Shown here in pieces: positions 62,013 through 64,000 of a DNA stretch of 64,000 nt. Under the pieces are notes generated by a model. The model did not search any database, was not told where the DNA came from, and worked only from the letters and a program-made list of their open reading frames with translations. Origin of the DNA: Lycorma delicatula (Eukaryota; Arthropoda; Insecta; Hemiptera; Fulgoridae). The position numbers and the translations under genes are program-made. The DNA is taken from the NCBI RefSeq assembly GCF_047948215.1, contig NC_134456.1, positions 69,383,415 through 69,447,414 on the forward strand, read 5' to 3'. Numbering within the stretch: position 1 is the stretch's first letter; each line of letters begins with the position of its first letter.

Positions 62013-64000
62013 GTAAGTGACAACACTTATTTTAACACATTAATAAATTTATAAAATTGCACAATAATATAACTCTTATTTAAAGCAAAAAAAGATAATT
62101 ATTATTATTTATAAACATCATCTAAATAAAGTTTATGTAAATAGAAAATAATTTTTAAATTTTTACTTAACAAATAATTTAAAAAAAGGACACTTAAAGA
62201 AGAATTAACTACCATTAAAATTTCACAGAATTCCAAAATGAATAGAGAATATGTTTGATAAAAATTTTGTTTTTCAACATAAGGAAAATTTTATTACACT
62301 TAATAAACACAAATTTATTTATCTTTTTTTTATTTTTAGCATAAAAATTGTGTAAATATTTAAATTTGGAAACTTTGTTTAAACCTTTTTTTACGATTTT
62401 AATTTCCAAGTTAATATTTAGAACATTAATAATTAAAATTAATCAATCAGCAATATCAATTACTATTTATATTCTGATGTTAATACTATTGTACAGCATG
62501 CAATGAAAGAATTATTGTTGTATCTTTAATTAATTTCTTTAAACTTCCTGGATTGGTGTCATATCTTTGATTTTATTCCTGTTATAAATATTTCATTTTA
62601 ATAATGTACATTTAATTTGCACTTATAATTTTATTACCATTTGCATGTTATTTGTTTTTGTTATTTGTCTTGAAACTGTATAGTATACATCTTTTTCTTT
62701 CTTATGATTTCTTTAAAAAGCATGTTACACAATCAGTAATGTACAAAAGTGTATATTAATTTTTTTCCTTTGAAATAAAAAATTACTTATTAGTACATTT
62801 TTCAGTTAAACACACTTTTTTTTTCACAATACCAAAATGCAATCAATTCCCACAATTTGTTATGTATAAATTTTAATCATTATCCATAGTAAAAAATCAG
62901 TCACCTTAAAATTGTATAATTATTATAGATTATAGTGTTTCTGTTTATTTAAAGCATGTGTAATATCAAAATTTAAATCCAAATTCTAACTTTATCTTTA
63001 ATTTTGTTTAAATCTTAGTCAGGCAAATCTTTAATCTTAGCTTTATAGACAGTCAACAGTCTTATGAATCATCAATCAAAAAAAAAGAAAGTCTTATTAC
63101 ATCTGTTAAATTTTGATGAATATTTTATTAAACCAAGTTTAGTGTATTTGAATTCTGACCAAATAACTGCATCTTGTTGCATGAATATATTTGACAATTA
63201 GTTTTTTTATTTTTCTTATTAAATTTATAAGAAAATTAATACATAAAAAGAGTTAAAGTTAATTATTTTCTGCCCGCTTGGACCTGAATATGTTAAAAAT
63301 CAGCTATTGGTTTCAGTAGTATAATTTGCATTAGATATTCAAATCACATTTTTAGTAATTAGTAGCATGAACATTCTTGACATGCAACAAATTTTAATTT
63401 ATATTCTCCTCTAAATTGTGTAGATTTATTTTTGCTCAAAATTTTATATACATACTTTTTTTATTAATATTATTTATAAATTAATCGTTTTTTTTTTTTT
63501 ATTATTTAGTAATGGTAAAATTGTGCTTAATTCATCACAAATATACAATTTGTTTCATTATAGAAAAAAAATACTTACCTAATTATATTAATATTTTACC
63601 TGCCCAAAATGTAAGTTCTTCAATATAAAAAATATTACTTTATTTTGCTCTTAAACAACGTCATAAAAAGTATTTTACCTTAGCATTTTATTAAGATGTT
63701 CTTATAAAGAACTCGCTTCTAAGAGCTCATAAAAAAAATGTTATGGTTGCCACTGCTAATGTTATCTATTTTCAGTATTTTTTTATCTGATTTTTTCTGT
63801 TTTTACATGTAAAAACTTGCAGAAAAAAATAGTTTTTCTTCCCATGAACTAATAAAAAAAAATTATTATTTGTTTATTTATTAGTATTATTATTTGTTAT
63901 TTTTTTATAATGAGCAAGCTAAATTGTTAGAATATTTTAAAAATAATAAATCTTTTTGTATTATTTGATGAGGAATTCCCTTTTAGAGACTAATACTGTT
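62013..64000. other. Intron, continues past the window
   Basis: No coding content was recognised. The next exon of the cytoplasmic tail should start in phase 2. Confidence 0.6.

Overview
This window is AT-rich, intron-rich animal DNA, almost certainly from an insect. The splice sites (GT..AG), kilobase-scale introns and the mix of decayed transposons support this: tRNA-derived SINEs, an R1-type LINE, a second LINE, a mariner-type element and a hAT element. Several repeats resemble families I remember from Hemiptera, but that placement is an impression, not a result. No bacterial-type genes, rRNA, functional tRNA or CRISPR arrays are visible.

The only host gene I can support is on the + strand. 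Eight exons between 21112 and 62012 join in frame (1812 nt, about 603 codons). They encode part of a single-pass immunoglobulin-superfamily cell-surface protein: the second half of one Ig domain, five complete Ig domains each on one exon, a transmembrane exon and the first codons of the cytoplasmic tail. The seven introns between these exons are all phase 1, the usual signature of shuffled Ig exons. The 5' end (signal peptide, first Ig half) and the 3' end of the tail lie outside the window or were not found. I do not recognise the gene by name. The architecture fits insect neural adhesion or receptor proteins in general.

Layout: 1-9000 is non-coding with microsatellites and a few less AT-rich islands. 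9038-9665 holds unclassified repeats. 9834-12117 is a mariner-type element with unusually long inverted repeats. 15810-16539 is a foldback element. 18740-19205 is a decayed charged-repeat coding fragment. 19565-20345 holds a repeat and a tRNA-SINE. From 21112 the Ig gene begins. Its third intron (11 kb) contains a (TAA)n tract, a decayed R1-type LINE, a minus-strand LINE split by a SINE with its target duplication, and a decayed copy of an unnamed multi-copy arthropod gene. Its sixth intron (16.6 kb) contains a 150-bp tandem duplication, a 5.33-kb hAT element with terminal repeats and an 8-bp target duplication, and a LINE 3' end.

The host gene and the transposons are not functionally linked as far as can be seen; the mobile elements are passengers in introns. 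The point most relevant to the host gene is a possible alternative 3' end after the transmembrane exon, where reading through the splice donor gives a 42-residue tail, a stop codon and an AATAAA signal. I found no convincing new multi-gene system.
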